Part shown: in pieces, positions 36,496 to 45,407 of the stretch
Layout of the letters: each line of letters starts with the position of its first letter
Numbering within the stretch: position 1 is the first letter of the stretch
DNA from: Scrofimicrobium canadense
GTDB lineage: Bacteria > Actinomycetota > Actinomycetes > Actinomycetales > Actinomycetaceae
Length of the DNA stretch: 64,000 bases
Assembly: GCF_009696615.1 (NCBI RefSeq)
Contig: NZ_VULO01000001.1
Span: forward strand, 247,512-311,511
Direction of reading: 5' to 3'
Translations under genes and position numbers: made by a program
Notes under the pieces: model-generated
Database searches by the model: none
Told to the model about the DNA's origin: nothing
The model's input: only the letters and a program-made list of their open reading frames with translations

Positions 36496-38406
36496 ATGTC
36501 CCGTCGCCCTGAGTTACGTAATGTTGCGATTGTGGCACATGTCGACCACGGCAAGACAACTTTGGTAGATGCGTTGCTGTGGCAAGCTGGTGCGTTCGCT
36601 GCCCATCAAAAAGCAGAGTCGAGTAGCGAACGAGTGATGGACTCCGGAGACCTTGAGAGGGAAAAGGGCATCACGATTCTCGCAAAAAACACTGCGGTGC
36701 GTTATCGACGGGTCGATGACCCTGAGTCGCGCGAAGTGGTGATCAACGTAGTTGATACACCTGGGCACGCAGATTTTGGCGGTGAAGTGGAGCGCGCACT
36801 GTCAATGGTTGACGGTGTGGTATTGCTTGTGGACGCCTCGGAAGGACCCCTGCCTCAAACACGATTTGTCCTGCGTAAAGCTCTGCAGGCGAATCTCCCC
36901 GTGATGCTTGTTGTGAACAAGGTAGATCGGCCTGATTCACGCATTGACGAGGTAGTGCAGGAGACAACGGATCTTCTGCTGGCACTTGCTGAAGATCTAC
37001 TGAATCAGGGTGCTGATATCGACCTCGATCAAGTACTAGAAATGCCTGTCATTTTTGCATCAGCAAAGGCGGGGATGTCGTCGCGGAGCCAACCGAGCGA
37101 TGGGGGACTGCCTGATGGCGATATGACACCGCTATTTGACGCAATCCTTGATGCGGTTCCAGCTCCATCTGGTGACCCAGATGCTCCGCTGCAGGCACAG
37201 GTGACAAACTTAGATGCTTCCCCGTTCCTTGGACGACTGGCTCTCATTCGGATCCACAATGGAACTTTGCGTCGCGGGGACCAAGTTGCTTGGATAAATA
37301 AAGACGGAAACACTTCGAATGTCCGTATTTCGGAGCTTCTGCGTACTGAGGGGCTTGATCGTCAACCCACCGAGGAAGCTCATGCTGGCGATATTGTGGC
37401 AATCGCGGGGATCCCGGAGATTACCATTGGTGACTCACTAGTTGATATCGACAATCCCGTTCCACTACCCCCTATTCACGTCGATGAACCAGCAATCTCA
37501 ATGACGATTGGTATCAATACATCTCCGATGGCTGGCCGCGTTAAGGGAGCTAAGGTTACTGCACGCGCTTTGAAGGATCGACTAGATCGCGAACTCGTTG
37601 GAAATGTTTCGCTTCGTATCGAACCAACGGAACGTCCCGACGCGTGGGAAGTTCAGGGCCGTGGCGAACTTGCTTTGGCAATTTTGGTTGAACAGATGCG
37701 ACGCGAAGGCTACGAAATGACTGTAGGGAAACCTCAAGTTGTGACGAGAACCGTCGATGGAAAACTGATGGAACCGATGGAGCGGCTCACAGTTGATATT
37801 CCCGAGGAACATCTGGGGGCTGTAACTCAACTATTGGCCGCCCGCAAGGGACGGATGGAGACTATGTCAAACCAAGGTGCGGGGTGGGTTCGCCTCGAAT
37901 TCTTGGTGCCTGCACGCGGTCTTATCGGATTCCGAACAAAATTTCTTACGGAAACACGTGGCACTGGTGTTCAGTCATCAATTTTTGAGGGGTACGAGGC
38001 GTGGCATGGGCCAATTGAACAGCGCACCACCGGTTCGATAGTTGCTGATAGGGCTGGTCAGGCAACACCCTATGCGATGCTTGGGCTGCAAGAGCGTGCT
38101 TCATTTATGGTCGAGCCAGGATCGGAAGTGTACGAGGGGCAAGTCGTGGGTGAAAACCCTCGCAATGAGGATATGGACGTTAACATCACGCGGGAGAAGA
38201 AGCAAACCAATACTCGTTCCGCCACTGCAGATGTCTATGAAACGCTGACTCCGTCAAGGAAACTGACATTGGAAGAAGCTCTCGAATTCGCGTCGGACGA
38301 CGAGTGCGTTGAGGTTACTCCCGATGCCGTTCGTATCCGCAAAGTGATTCTCGATAGTCAGGAACGGTTCAAGGTTGCTGCTCGTCGTCGGCGTGAAGGG
38401 CGCTAG
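36496..38406 (+). CDS. typA: ribosome-associated GTPase TypA/BipA
   Basis: Translation-factor GTPase linked to ribosome assembly and stress. 636 residues. G1 [17 protein letters not shown]2 in [15 protein letters not shown]3 [17 protein letters not shown]4 VVNKVDRPD, then elongation-factor domains and the TypA-specific C-terminal domain with [20 protein letters not shown]. Ribosome binding site CTGGAGG at about 36482. Confidence 0.97.
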   Translation: MSRRPELRNVAIVAHVDHGKTTLVDALLWQAGAFAAHQKAESSSERVMDSGDLEREKGITILAKNTAVRYRRVDDPESREVVINVVDTPGHADFGGEVERALSMVDGVVLLVDASEGPLPQTRFVLRKALQANLPVMLVVNKVDRPDSRIDEVVQETTDLLLALAEDLLNQGADIDLDQVLEMPVIFASAKAGMSSRSQPSDGGLPDGDMTPLFDAILDAVPAPSGDPDAPLQAQVTNLDASPFLGRLALIRIHNGTLRRGDQVAWINKDGNTSNVRISELLRTEGLDRQPTEEAHAGDIVAIAGIPEITIGDSLVDIDNPVPLPPIHVDEPAISMTIGINTSPMAGRVKGAKVTARALKDRLDRELVGNVSLRIEPTERPDAWEVQGRGELALAILVEQMRREGYEMTVGKPQVVTRTVDGKLMEPMERLTVDIPEEHLGAVTQLLAARKGRMETMSNQGAGWVRLEFLVPARGLIGFRTKFLTETRGTGVQSSIFEGYEAWHGPIEQRTTGSIVADRAGQATPYAMLGLQERASFMVEPGSEVYEGQVVGENPRNEDMDVNITREKKQTNTRSATADVYETLTPSRKLTLEEALEFASDDECVEVTPDAVRIRKVILDSQERFKVAARRRREGR

Positions 38407-38410
38407 TGGT

Positions 38411-38437
38411 GAGTGGACTTGTATGTAAGTCTACTCG
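38411..38437. repeat. palindromic element E4
   Basis: GAGTGGACTT and AAGTCTACTCG form an imperfect copy (core GTATGT). It starts 4 bases after the typA stop and overlaps the 3' end of the small convergent gene. Confidence 0.75.
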
Positions 38438-38655
38438 GCAATCTGGGAACGCTTCGATACAAGCTTGCCTGTGATCATGGTTTCGGCTTTGACGAGAACA
38501 TCACCCCTTCTGGCTCTAATGCGAACATGCTCAGGAGCTGTTTCGAGTAGTTCTCCGAGTGCGTCGTGTACGCCGTCCGATGCGCGGTATCGAACCACCA
38601 CCCGGTCTCCAGGGGTCCAATCTAGCCAAGGGAGAGAATGTATTGTCACCTGCAT
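38431..38655 (-). CDS. small conserved actinobacterial protein (DUF6725-like)
   Basis: 74 residues. Sequence DWTPGDRVVVRYRASDGVHD then ALGELLETAPEHVRIRARRG suggests a small beta-barrel as seen in a conserved actinobacterial protein commonly found near fdxA/dapC. Function unknown. Its 3' end overlaps element E4 and its start lies 15 bases from element E5. Confidence 0.65.
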   Translation of the reverse strand: MQVTIHSLPWLDWTPGDRVVVRYRASDGVHDALGELLETAPEHVRIRARRGDVLVKAETMITGKLVSKRSQIAE

Positions 38656-38670
38656 GAGTCTACCTTGGGG

Positions 38671-38698
38671 CGAGTGGTCGCTAATATGAGACCAGTCG
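38671..38698. repeat. palindromic element E5
   Basis: CGAGTGGTCGCTA and TATGAGACCAGTCG. It lies between two divergent start codons, 15 bases from the small DUF6725-like gene and 12 bases from fdxA. GGTC on one side is matched by GACC on the other, a paired change from the GGAC/GTCC of E1. Confidence 0.8.
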
Positions 38699-38710
38699 AG
38701 TAATGGAGGA

Positions 38711-39031
38711 ATGATGACATACGTGATCGCTGAACCATGTGTAGACGTGAAAGATCGTGCATGCGTGGATGAGTGCCCTGTCGACTGTATTTATGAGGGG
38801 AAGCGTTCGCTTTATATCCATCCGGATGAGTGCGTCGATTGTGGTGCGTGCGAACCGGTGTGCCCTGTGGAAGCAATCTTCTACGAGGACGATGTGCCCC
38901 CCCAGTGGTCGGACTATTACAAAGCAAATGTAGATTTCTTTGAAAAGATCGGATCGCCTGGCGGTGCTCAAAAGACTGGGCCGTTTGATTTCGATCATCC
39001 TGTAATAGAGGCTGTGGAGCCGCGAGGATGA
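38711..39031 (+). CDS. fdxA: ferredoxin (3Fe-4S/4Fe-4S, FdxA type)
   Basis: Electron carrier of 106 residues. Cysteine set for two clusters: [20 protein letters not shown] and [20 protein letters not shown]. The second cysteine of the first cluster motif is altered in spacing, as in seven-iron ferredoxins. Overlaps dapC by 4 bases (ATGA), a conserved actinobacterial pair. Ribosome binding site GGAGGA. Confidence 0.95.
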   Translation: MMTYVIAEPCVDVKDRACVDECPVDCIYEGKRSLYIHPDECVDCGACEPVCPVEAIFYEDDVPPQWSDYYKANVDFFEKIGSPGGAQKTGPFDFDHPVIEAVEPRG

Positions 39032-40188
39032 GCGGACTACCGCGACCGTTAGGACTCCCTGACTTCCCTTGGGACACTTTGGCTGCTGCTCGAAAACAAG
39101 CGAATGGCTATCGTGAGGGAATCGTTGATCTGTCGGTCGGCACGCCAGTTGACCCGACACCTGCCACAGTCCAGAAAGCGCTAAGAGAAGCCGCTGACGC
39201 TCCTGGATATCCCCCGGTAGTGGGGACTGGCCAGGTAAAACAGTCAATCCATCAGTGGATGCGTCATCGGGGCATGATCGAGTTATCTGATGATGCGGTA
39301 ATCCCCACAACCGGCTCGAAAGAGATGGTTGCATGGTTGCCAAAACTGATTGGCGTGCGGCCTGGAGATAAGGTTCTCTACCCTGAAGTGGCGTATCCGA
39401 CCTACCATGTGAGTGCGGTATTGGCGGGCGCTGAGCCGGTTCCAGTCAATCCCTACGATCTGTCGACTTGGCCCGATGATGCAGCATTCGTGTGGCTAAA
39501 CTCGCCCAGCAACCCAACCGGCGAGGTCATGTCAGCTGAGTGGACGCAAATATGCGTCCAGTGGGCGCGTGAACGCGGCACGGTGATAGTAGCGGACGAA
39601 TGTTATGCAGAGTTGCCGTGGTCACCTCGCTACCAGAAGTCGGGGGTACCATCATTACTCTGGCCAGCTGTATGCGATGATGACGCTCGGGGGCTAGCGG
39701 TGCTGTATTCGTTGTCTAAGCAATCGAATATGGCTGGGTATCGTGGCGCGGTCATGGTTGGAGACCAAAATTTAGTTAGCGCGGTTGTCGAAGGACGGAA
39801 ACACTCGGGGCTTATGACCCCTGCACCTGTCCAGGCGGCCATCGCAGTAGGACTGAACGACTGGACGCATATTCACGACCAGTCGGCGCGCTATGGTCGG
39901 CGACGCGCTGCGTTGCTCCGTGCAGTCGAGACAACGGGGCTTATTCCTTATGAAAGGACCGAAGCAGGTCTCTACTTGTGGTTGAGCGCCTCTGAAGACT
40001 TTGATTTTGAAGAGACTGATTTAGTAGCCCCCAATCGTGGCCGTGCTTTAGTGCAGTGGTTTGCGCGTAGGGGAATTCTTGTTGCTCCTGGTGATTTTTA
40101 CGGTGAAAAGTCAGTCGATTTCGTTCGTGTGGCGCTTACGGCAACTGATGAGAGCATCGAGAAGGCGTGTATTCGCTTGTCCGCTTAG
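39028..40188 (+). CDS. dapC: N-succinyldiaminopimelate aminotransferase
   Basis: PLP enzyme of the succinylase branch of lysine/diaminopimelate synthesis, 386 residues, starting [20 protein letters not shown] as in actinobacterial DapC. PLP lysine in [14 protein letters not shown] (about residue 231), [12 protein letters not shown] and [11 protein letters not shown]. Two palindromic elements lie inside the gene (39538-39564 and 39858-39885), encoding EWTQICVQW and [11 protein letters not shown], both in frame A; neither breaks the frame and the protein length looks normal. Confidence 0.94.
   Translation: MSGLPRPLGLPDFPWDTLAAARKQANGYREGIVDLSVGTPVDPTPATVQKALREAADAPGYPPVVGTGQVKQSIHQWMRHRGMIELSDDAVIPTTGSKEMVAWLPKLIGVRPGDKVLYPEVAYPTYHVSAVLAGAEPVPVNPYDLSTWPDDAAFVWLNSPSNPTGEVMSAEWTQICVQWARERGTVIVADECYAELPWSPRYQKSGVPSLLWPAVCDDDARGLAVLYSLSKQSNMAGYRGAVMVGDQNLVSAVVEGRKHSGLMTPAPVQAAIAVGLNDWTHIHDQSARYGRRRAALLRAVETTGLIPYERTEAGLYLWLSASEDFDFEETDLVAPNRGRALVQWFARRGILVAPGDFYGEKSVDFVRVALTATDESIEKACIRLSA
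39538..39564. repeat. palindromic element E6, inside dapC
   Basis: GAGTGGACGCAAA and TATGCGTCCAGTGG; only the last few pairs are imperfect. Translated in dapC as EWTQICVQW (frame A). Confidence 0.8.
39858..39885. repeat. palindromic element E7, inside dapC
   Basis: CGACTGGACGCATA and TTCACGACCAGTCG. Here GACTGG on the left is matched by CCAGTC on the right, a paired change from GAGTGG/CCACTC. Translated as DWTHIHDQS (frame A). Confidence 0.75.
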
Positions 40189-40444
40189 AGTGAACTCGAG
40201 TCGTCGATTCGAACATGGTGGATGGATGAACTAGCCAGCTAATGCTATGTGAGGTGTCACACCAGCGCCGGGACGTTTGTCCCCGCTGGGATGATTTTAA
40301 AGTGCAAAATGGTGAGCACTAACTCGTCCTTCGCGATAGGCTAGCTATTGTTGAAAAAGTACATCCATATGGGTGTTCGCAGCCGGATCGCCCCGTCTCA
40401 ACGCGGTGCGGGGCTCATATGACTGCAGATGGAGGAGATCGCTG
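40189..40444 (+). other. intergenic region dapC-gltA
   Basis: 256 bases with no gene. It holds a terminator hairpin at 40262-40289 and, after it, the presumed gltA promoter, which cannot be placed precisely by eye. Confidence 0.5.
40262..40300 (+). terminator. terminator after dapC
   Basis: CCAGCG-CC-GGGAC (from 40262) pairs with GTCCC-C-GCTGG (to 40289) across a GTTT loop, followed by GATGATTTT. Confidence 0.6.
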
Positions 40445-41779
40445 ATGGCGGAAGAGGCCAACACAAGTAAACAAGACGCCCACACTGGTGGTGCTGGAGT
40501 TCTGCACGTTGACGGTCAACAGGTTGAACTGCCACGTTTTACATCAACGGTGGGATCAGACGGCCTTGGAATCGCCAAAGTCCTTTCTACAACGGGAGAT
40601 GTCACATACGATCCTGGGTTCGCGAACACCGCTGCCTGTGAATCATCAGTGACTTACATTGACGGCGACAACGGCATATTGCGTTACCGCGGGTATCCGA
40701 TCGAACAACTAGCGCGGCATTCGTCTTTCCTCGAAGTGGCGTATTTGCTTATTTATGGAGAACTTCCTGACGCTGCTACGTTGGAAGCATTTTTGCGGCG
40801 TATTCAGCGACACCGACTTTTGCATGAGGACTTCAAAGCGTTCTTTACGGCATTCCCGCATGATGGGCACCCAATGGCTATCCTCCAAGCAGGGGTAGCT
40901 GGCCTTGCTACCTACTACGAAGACACCCTTGACCCTCATGATCTTGAGAAGCTTGATCGTGCTTTGGTGCTTCTTCTAGCAAAAATGCCGACGATGATTA
41001 GCTATATTGCTAAGCGCGCTGCAGGCCTACCTCTTCTGTATCCGGACTCTCAGAGGGGATACACGGAAGACTTCATTCGTATGACGTTCGGTATGCCCTA
41101 CCAGGCGTATGACATTGATCCAGCTTTGGTGCGTGCTCTCGATATGCTGCTTATTCTTCACGCAGATCATGAACAGAATTGTTCTACGTCGACGGTTCGT
41201 TTGGTGGGGTCATCGGACGCTAACCTGTATGCCTCAGTTGCGTCCGGGATTGGCGCTTTGGCGGGCCCTAAGCATGGAGGTGCGAACGAGGCGGTTCTGC
41301 GGATGCTCAACGATATCGTTGACCGTGGTATTAGCGTGCAAGAGTACGTTGACAAGGTGAAAAACAAGGAAGACGGCGTGCGTCTCATGGGCTTTGGTCA
41401 CAGGGTTTACAAGAGTTACGATCCCCGTGCCGCGATTGTCAAGGACTCCGCTCACGATGTTCTTACGCGCTTAGGAAAGAACGATCAGAAACTAGATATT
41501 GCCATGGAATTGGAGGAAATCGCTCTGAATGATGAGTATTTCGTTCAGCGTCGCCTCTACCCGAATGTTGACTTCTACACAGGGCTAATCTATTCGGCGA
41601 TGGGATTCCCAACGAAGATGTTTACACCGCTGTTTGCGTTGGGGCGTCTACCTGGTTGGATTGCGCAGTATCGAGAGATGATCATCGATCCACAGACTCG
41701 CATTGGCCGCCCACGTCAGGTCTATATTGGCGAGGTGGAGCGCGACTATGTGCCTTTACGGGCAAGGAAACGCAGCTAG
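40445..41779 (+). CDS. gltA: citrate synthase (type II)
   Basis: Condenses acetyl-CoA and oxaloacetate. ATG at 40445 is chosen because GGAGGAGATC lies just before; the open frame extends 24 codons upstream. 444 residues, normal for hexameric type II enzymes. Active-site histidines in LLILHADHEQNCSTSTVRLV and GFGHRVYKSYDPRA, catalytic Asp in YPNVDFYTGL. N-terminal segment GDNGILRYRGYPIEQLA is typical. Confidence 0.97.
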   Translation: MAEEANTSKQDAHTGGAGVLHVDGQQVELPRFTSTVGSDGLGIAKVLSTTGDVTYDPGFANTAACESSVTYIDGDNGILRYRGYPIEQLARHSSFLEVAYLLIYGELPDAATLEAFLRRIQRHRLLHEDFKAFFTAFPHDGHPMAILQAGVAGLATYYEDTLDPHDLEKLDRALVLLLAKMPTMISYIAKRAAGLPLLYPDSQRGYTEDFIRMTFGMPYQAYDIDPALVRALDMLLILHADHEQNCSTSTVRLVGSSDANLYASVASGIGALAGPKHGGANEAVLRMLNDIVDRGISVQEYVDKVKNKEDGVRLMGFGHRVYKSYDPRAAIVKDSAHDVLTRLGKNDQKLDIAMELEEIALNDEYFVQRRLYPNVDFYTGLIYSAMGFPTKMFTPLFALGRLPGWIAQYREMIIDPQTRIGRPRQVYIGEVERDYVPLRARKRS

Positions 41780-41802
41780 ATAGTTAGGTAGCGTAGAAAA
41801 GA

Positions 41803-41834
41803 GATTGGCAGGAGGAAGCTCCTGCCAATCGTCA
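41803..41834. terminator. bidirectional terminator between gltA and dapD
   Basis: GATTGGCAGGAG (41803-41814) and CTCCTGCCAATC (41819-41830) form a perfect 12-bp stem with a 4-base loop between two convergent genes. Confidence 0.82.
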
Positions 41835-41848
41835 TATGTACGACGGGG

Positions 41849-42832
41849 TTAGCGTGACGGTGTGGTCCCGTCGGGGAGAGTAATCGGCTTTCCGGCGCGA
41901 GCCAACGCCTCAACACGTCCGTTTTGAGAGTTGCGTCGAAATAGGACGTTGGATGCGCCTGCAAGGTCGCGTGCTGGGACGATGGGGGGGTCAATAAACC
42001 GTCCTGAACTGCCGGGAACGACTCCTCCAGTGGTCATCAGGGCGACTTGGGTTGCGGCTGTAAGATAGAGCCCCGATTCGACCACACAGTCGTCACCGAG
42101 TGGGATCGCTAAGCCTGAGTTGGCGCCCAGCAGGCACCTGCGCCCAATGGAAACTTTTTCGCGTCCAGCGCCAGCCCATGTGCCCATTGTTGACGCGCCA
42201 CCGCCCACATCGGAGTCTTCGCCGACAGTGACTCCTTGGGCGACGCGTCCCTCGATGAGGGAGCGTCCCAGGGTACCGGCATTCGAGTTGATGATGGCGG
42301 CATGGGCGACGGTTGTTCCTTCGGCTAGGTGGGCGCCGAGCCGGACACGGGCCCCATCCGCGATTCGGACTCCGGCTGGAATCACATAGTTCACCATGGG
42401 TGGGAACTTGTCGACACCGTGCACTGCCAGGGGGTGTCCCAGTCTAGCGCGTAGTCTGAAGCGAGTTTCTTCGAAGTTTTCTGGAGAACATGGGCCAGCT
42501 GAGGTCCATACGACGTTAGGGAGCCTTGAGACGATACCGTCTAGGTTGATGGTATTGGGTTTGACGAGGCGATGCGACAGCAGGTGAAGGCGTAAGTATG
42601 CGTCGGCGGTCGAGCTAGGTTGATCTTCAAGGTCAGCGGTGCAACGCACAACTTGGGTGTGAACATTGCGCGCTTCGTCTTTTCGCTCAAGAGTGCTCAG
42701 CTGGTCGAGAAGCTTTGGGTCTCCACCATCTGGCATAGGTCCGAGGTGAGGGTCTGGATACCATACGTCGAGGGTGCGTCCGGACTCGGTAACGGTGGCG
42801 AGGCCGATGCCCCAGGCTAGAAAGCTTGTCAT
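41849..42832 (-). CDS. dapD: tetrahydrodipicolinate N-succinyltransferase
   Basis: First committed enzyme of the succinylase branch, upstream of DapC in the pathway. 327 residues, of the actinobacterial long type. Mixed N-terminal region, then left-handed beta-helix hexapeptides (GVRIADGARVRLGAHLAEGT, GRVAQGVTVGEDSDVGGGAS), ending with IDPPIVPARDLAGASNVLFR. AGGGTAG ribosome binding site; palindromic element E8 stands 15 bases before the start. Confidence 0.94.
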   Translation of the reverse strand: MTSFLAWGIGLATVTESGRTLDVWYPDPHLGPMPDGGDPKLLDQLSTLERKDEARNVHTQVVRCTADLEDQPSSTADAYLRLHLLSHRLVKPNTINLDGIVSRLPNVVWTSAGPCSPENFEETRFRLRARLGHPLAVHGVDKFPPMVNYVIPAGVRIADGARVRLGAHLAEGTTVAHAAIINSNAGTLGRSLIEGRVAQGVTVGEDSDVGGGASTMGTWAGAGREKVSIGRRCLLGANSGLAIPLGDDCVVESGLYLTAATQVALMTTGGVVPGSSGRFIDPPIVPARDLAGASNVLFRRNSQNGRVEALARAGKPITLPDGTTPSR

Positions 42833-42847
42833 GTATCTACCCTACGA

Positions 42848-42875
42848 CGAGTGGGCGTGAATATGCGTCCACTCG
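42848..42875. repeat. palindromic element E8
   Basis: CGAGTGGGCGTGA and ATATGCGTCCACTCG, located between maf and dapD, 15 bases upstream of the dapD start. One core pair is G-T type (wobble on the plus strand). Confidence 0.82.
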
Positions 42876-42887
42876 GACGGCGTGATG

Positions 42888-43613
42888 TTAACCCCGAGAA
42901 GAACGTGACCAGAGATTGGGCCAAAATACATCGAGTTCATCAGCCAATTTGCGCAGAAGTGGTAGGGATATTCCAATGACGGAATGAGGATCTCCGTCCA
43001 CCCCCGTGATGAATGGTCCTCCCAGCCCGTCTATAGTGAACGAACCTGCAACTTCAAGAGGCTCGTTCGTGGCAACGTAAGCGTCTATTTCGGCTTCACT
43101 CATGTGTCCAAAGTGGATGGTTGTAGAGGCGGTGCCATTCACGCGTCGACTGTGCTTGGCGAGTGGGCGTGAATATGAGTCCACTCGCCAAGTGGTTGGG
43201 TCAAGATAGATCATCGTATGCCCCGTCCACAATGTCGCCTTATGCCCCTGCATCTTTCCGATGCGTTCTTTCGCAATAGCTGGATCGTGTGGTTTTCCTT
43301 GCATCTGTCCTTCAAATTCCAGCATTGAGTCACACGCCACCAGGATTCCAGGGCGTCCACTGGACACAAATTCGCGTCCAGTCGTCGACAATGGAAGCGC
43401 CTCGAGCGAGGCCTCGGCTTTTGCTTTGGCAAGAGCCTGAACTTGATCCGCGGGGCTGGCCTGGCCATTGGCGTTGAGATCAGCAAGAATGGCGGCCTCA
43501 TCCACATCGGGAACCGCAATCATCGGATCTATACCGGCTTGGCGCAGGACATTGGCCCGCGCTACAGATCCGGATGCCAAAATGAAGCTCACCAGTGCGC
43601 TTGTGCGGGTCAT
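42888..43613 (-). CDS. maf: Maf-type nucleotide pyrophosphatase
   Basis: House-cleaning enzyme that hydrolyses non-canonical or canonical NTPs. N-terminal ILASGSVARANVLRQAGIDP and the catalytic region VACDSMLEFEGQMQGKP with the conserved Asp/Glu, then GSFTIDGLGGPFITGVDGDP near the C-terminus. At 241 residues it is about 30-40 longer than usual. The extra length coincides with two palindromic elements inside the gene: one encodes TGREFVSSG just before the catalytic CDS motif, the other WRVDSYSRPLAK just after TMIYLDPT. Overlaps the DUF885 gene by 4 bases. Confidence 0.9.
   Translation of the reverse strand: MTRTSALVSFILASGSVARANVLRQAGIDPMIAVPDVDEAAILADLNANGQASPADQVQALAKAKAEASLEALPLSTTGREFVSSGRPGILVACDSMLEFEGQMQGKPHDPAIAKERIGKMQGHKATLWTGHTMIYLDPTTWRVDSYSRPLAKHSRRVNGTASTTIHFGHMSEAEIDAYVATNEPLEVAGSFTIDGLGGPFITGVDGDPHSVIGISLPLLRKLADELDVFWPNLWSRSSRG
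43155..43192. repeat. palindromic element E9, inside maf
   Basis: 38 bp: CTTGGCGAGTGGGCGTGA and TATGAGTCCACTCGCCAAG. The outer arms CTTGGC/GCCAAG are perfect; the core has wobble-type pairs. Translated as WRVDSYSRPLAK on the minus strand (frame B). Confidence 0.82.
43358..43384. repeat. palindromic element E10, inside maf
   Basis: CACTGGACACAAA and TTCGCGTCCAGTCG. Translated as TTGREFVSSGRP on the minus strand (frame C). Confidence 0.75.
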
Positions 43614-45295
43614 GGAATGAGTGCCTCCCTGAGGGTGCTCATGGGGAGGCTTCCCAATGAGAGCGCTGCTGAGTGGAAAGTACGACGAGCCTGCTCGACA
43701 GGAGTGCTGCTAGGCAGCATTGCAACATAGTCGGTTCGCAGCTCGCGCCACAACTTGGCACCCACTTTGTACGAAGGAGCTTGGCCCGGCCACCCTAGAT
43801 AGCGATCGAGCTCGAATCGCAAGAAACCATCAGCCATGGCCACATTATTCTTGAGGAAAACCCATGCGGCGTCGGCATCCCACGTCCCGTTTCCGTCTGG
43901 TCGGGGGAGGCCTAGATGTACGCCGATGTCGACGACTACCCGTGCTGCACGGAGCCGTTCAGCATCAAGAAGACCAAAGTAGTTTCCAAGGTCATCTTGG
44001 TAGCCGAGCTCAGCCATGAGTTGTTCGGCGTAGAGTGCCCACCCCTCACCGTGACCGGAATTCCATGCCGCTAAACTACGCCACATATTGAGTTGAGATG
44101 ACAAGGCTACTGCTTGCCCTAACTGAAGGTGGTGCCCGGGGACACCTTCGTGGAATACGGTTGTGCGCTCTTGCCACGTGTGGAACTGTTCCTCGTTAGG
44201 CGGGACAGACCACCACATTTTTCCAGGTCGGGAAAAGTCGGCTGTTGGTGGCGTGTAGTAAATACCGCCGTTTCCCCGGTTAACCATGCACTCTATACGG
44301 CGTAACTGCGCCGGTATGTCGAATTCGGTACCAGAAAGCTGGGCTACTGCCTCGTCAGCTAATGATTGCATCCATTCGCGGAGTGCTCCTATCCCCTGGA
44401 TGGTGTAGCGCGGGTCATTGTCGAGCTTGCGCATTGCTTCACTCACGGTTGTACCAGCTCCGTAAAGCTCCTTAGCGATACTCTTCTGTTCGTTGTCGAT
44501 GCGGCGTAGTTCTTCTAACCCCCACGCGTAGGTCTCGTCTAAGTCGACGCGTTGGCCGATGAAAAGCTCAGAGAATAGTTCGTACCGGTCTCGGCCTACG
44601 GCATCTTTCTGAGGTGCTTGCGGCAGTAATGTGTCTTCGAGCCATTGTGCCAATTCGCCGTACGCAGACGCGGCATCATGTAGAGCACTCTCGAGTGATC
44701 GGTTGTTTGCTGGCGCATCTTGCAGCAATGCTCCAAAATGGGAATTTGGCGTCATTTCTGCGAGCTCTTTGGCCTGGGTGATCCCGCACAACACTTGGCG
44801 TGCGGATGCAACCATTCCTTGTGCTGCAGCTACCTGGAGCGACTCCCTGTAGCCTGACAGCGCGGCGCGCACTTTACTCGAGCGGTCACAAATATGCGCC
44901 CAGTCGTCAGCGGTGTCCCGCGGCATAAGATCAAAACTGTCACGTATCGCCTGGATTGGGGACGCGAGGTTATTGAGTTCTCGGAGATTCTCGCCTGACT
45001 GGTCGAGTTCGAGTGAGAGCCCCAATCGATCTTCCATGGCAGCTGCGGTGATTGCGTCGTGTCCGGTCCATGGGCCGTGATCGCGAATGTAATCGAGCAT
45101 CGACCGGTCTAGGTTTGACTTGGCCTCTAAGCCTGTTGGTGAAAAATCGGGCAGTTCTCCTTCGTTGCCGGCGATTCCCCACTCAGTCGCTGCGAGGGGA
45201 TCAAGTGCAGCATATGTGCACACGTAGTCGTTACATTTTCTGTCGAGGGGTGATGGCGATTTAGACGTATCATGTGAATCGCTGACTGGTCGCAT
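43610..45295 (-). CDS. DUF885 family protein (putative metallopeptidase)
   Basis: 561 residues from ATG 45295, which itself lies within palindromic element E12; starts further upstream are possible. DUF885 proteins resemble M3-like peptidases: the zinc motif is TVFHEGVPGHHLQLGQAVAL (HExxxHH), with the helper EGWALYAEQLMAELGY and late GWPGQAPSYKVGAKLW. No signal peptide, so cytoplasmic. Palindromic element E11 is inside the gene and encodes DDWAHICDRSS. Translationally coupled to maf. Peptide substrate unknown. Confidence 0.85.
   Translation of the reverse strand: MRPVSDSHDTSKSPSPLDRKCNDYVCTYAALDPLAATEWGIAGNEGELPDFSPTGLEAKSNLDRSMLDYIRDHGPWTGHDAITAAAMEDRLGLSLELDQSGENLRELNNLASPIQAIRDSFDLMPRDTADDWAHICDRSSKVRAALSGYRESLQVAAAQGMVASARQVLCGITQAKELAEMTPNSHFGALLQDAPANNRSLESALHDAASAYGELAQWLEDTLLPQAPQKDAVGRDRYELFSELFIGQRVDLDETYAWGLEELRRIDNEQKSIAKELYGAGTTVSEAMRKLDNDPRYTIQGIGALREWMQSLADEAVAQLSGTEFDIPAQLRRIECMVNRGNGGIYYTPPTADFSRPGKMWWSVPPNEEQFHTWQERTTVFHEGVPGHHLQLGQAVALSSQLNMWRSLAAWNSGHGEGWALYAEQLMAELGYQDDLGNYFGLLDAERLRAARVVVDIGVHLGLPRPDGNGTWDADAAWVFLKNNVAMADGFLRFELDRYLGWPGQAPSYKVGAKLWRELRTDYVAMLPSSTPVEQARRTFHSAALSLGSLPMSTLREALIP
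44879..44906. repeat. palindromic element E11, inside the DUF885 gene
   Basis: CGAGCGGTCACAAA and TATGCGCCCAGTCG, a weaker copy. Translated on the minus strand as DWAHICDRSS (frame A, as in dapC). Confidence 0.65.
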
Positions 45296-45310
45296 ATTCA
45301 AGTCCACTCG
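45285..45310. repeat. palindromic element E12, at the DUF885 gene start
   Basis: ACTGGTCGCATA and TTCAAGTCCACTCG. It covers the ATG of the DUF885 gene and lies about 20 bases before the plus-strand cyclase transcript region. Confidence 0.7.
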
Positions 45311-45407
45311 GCAATTGTAGCGCGACCTCGTGTATAGTGACACTGGCCACACAATCGTGGCTGCAGAAAACGAAGCTTTGGGGTCAAAGACAGGACGGAA
45401 GACACAC

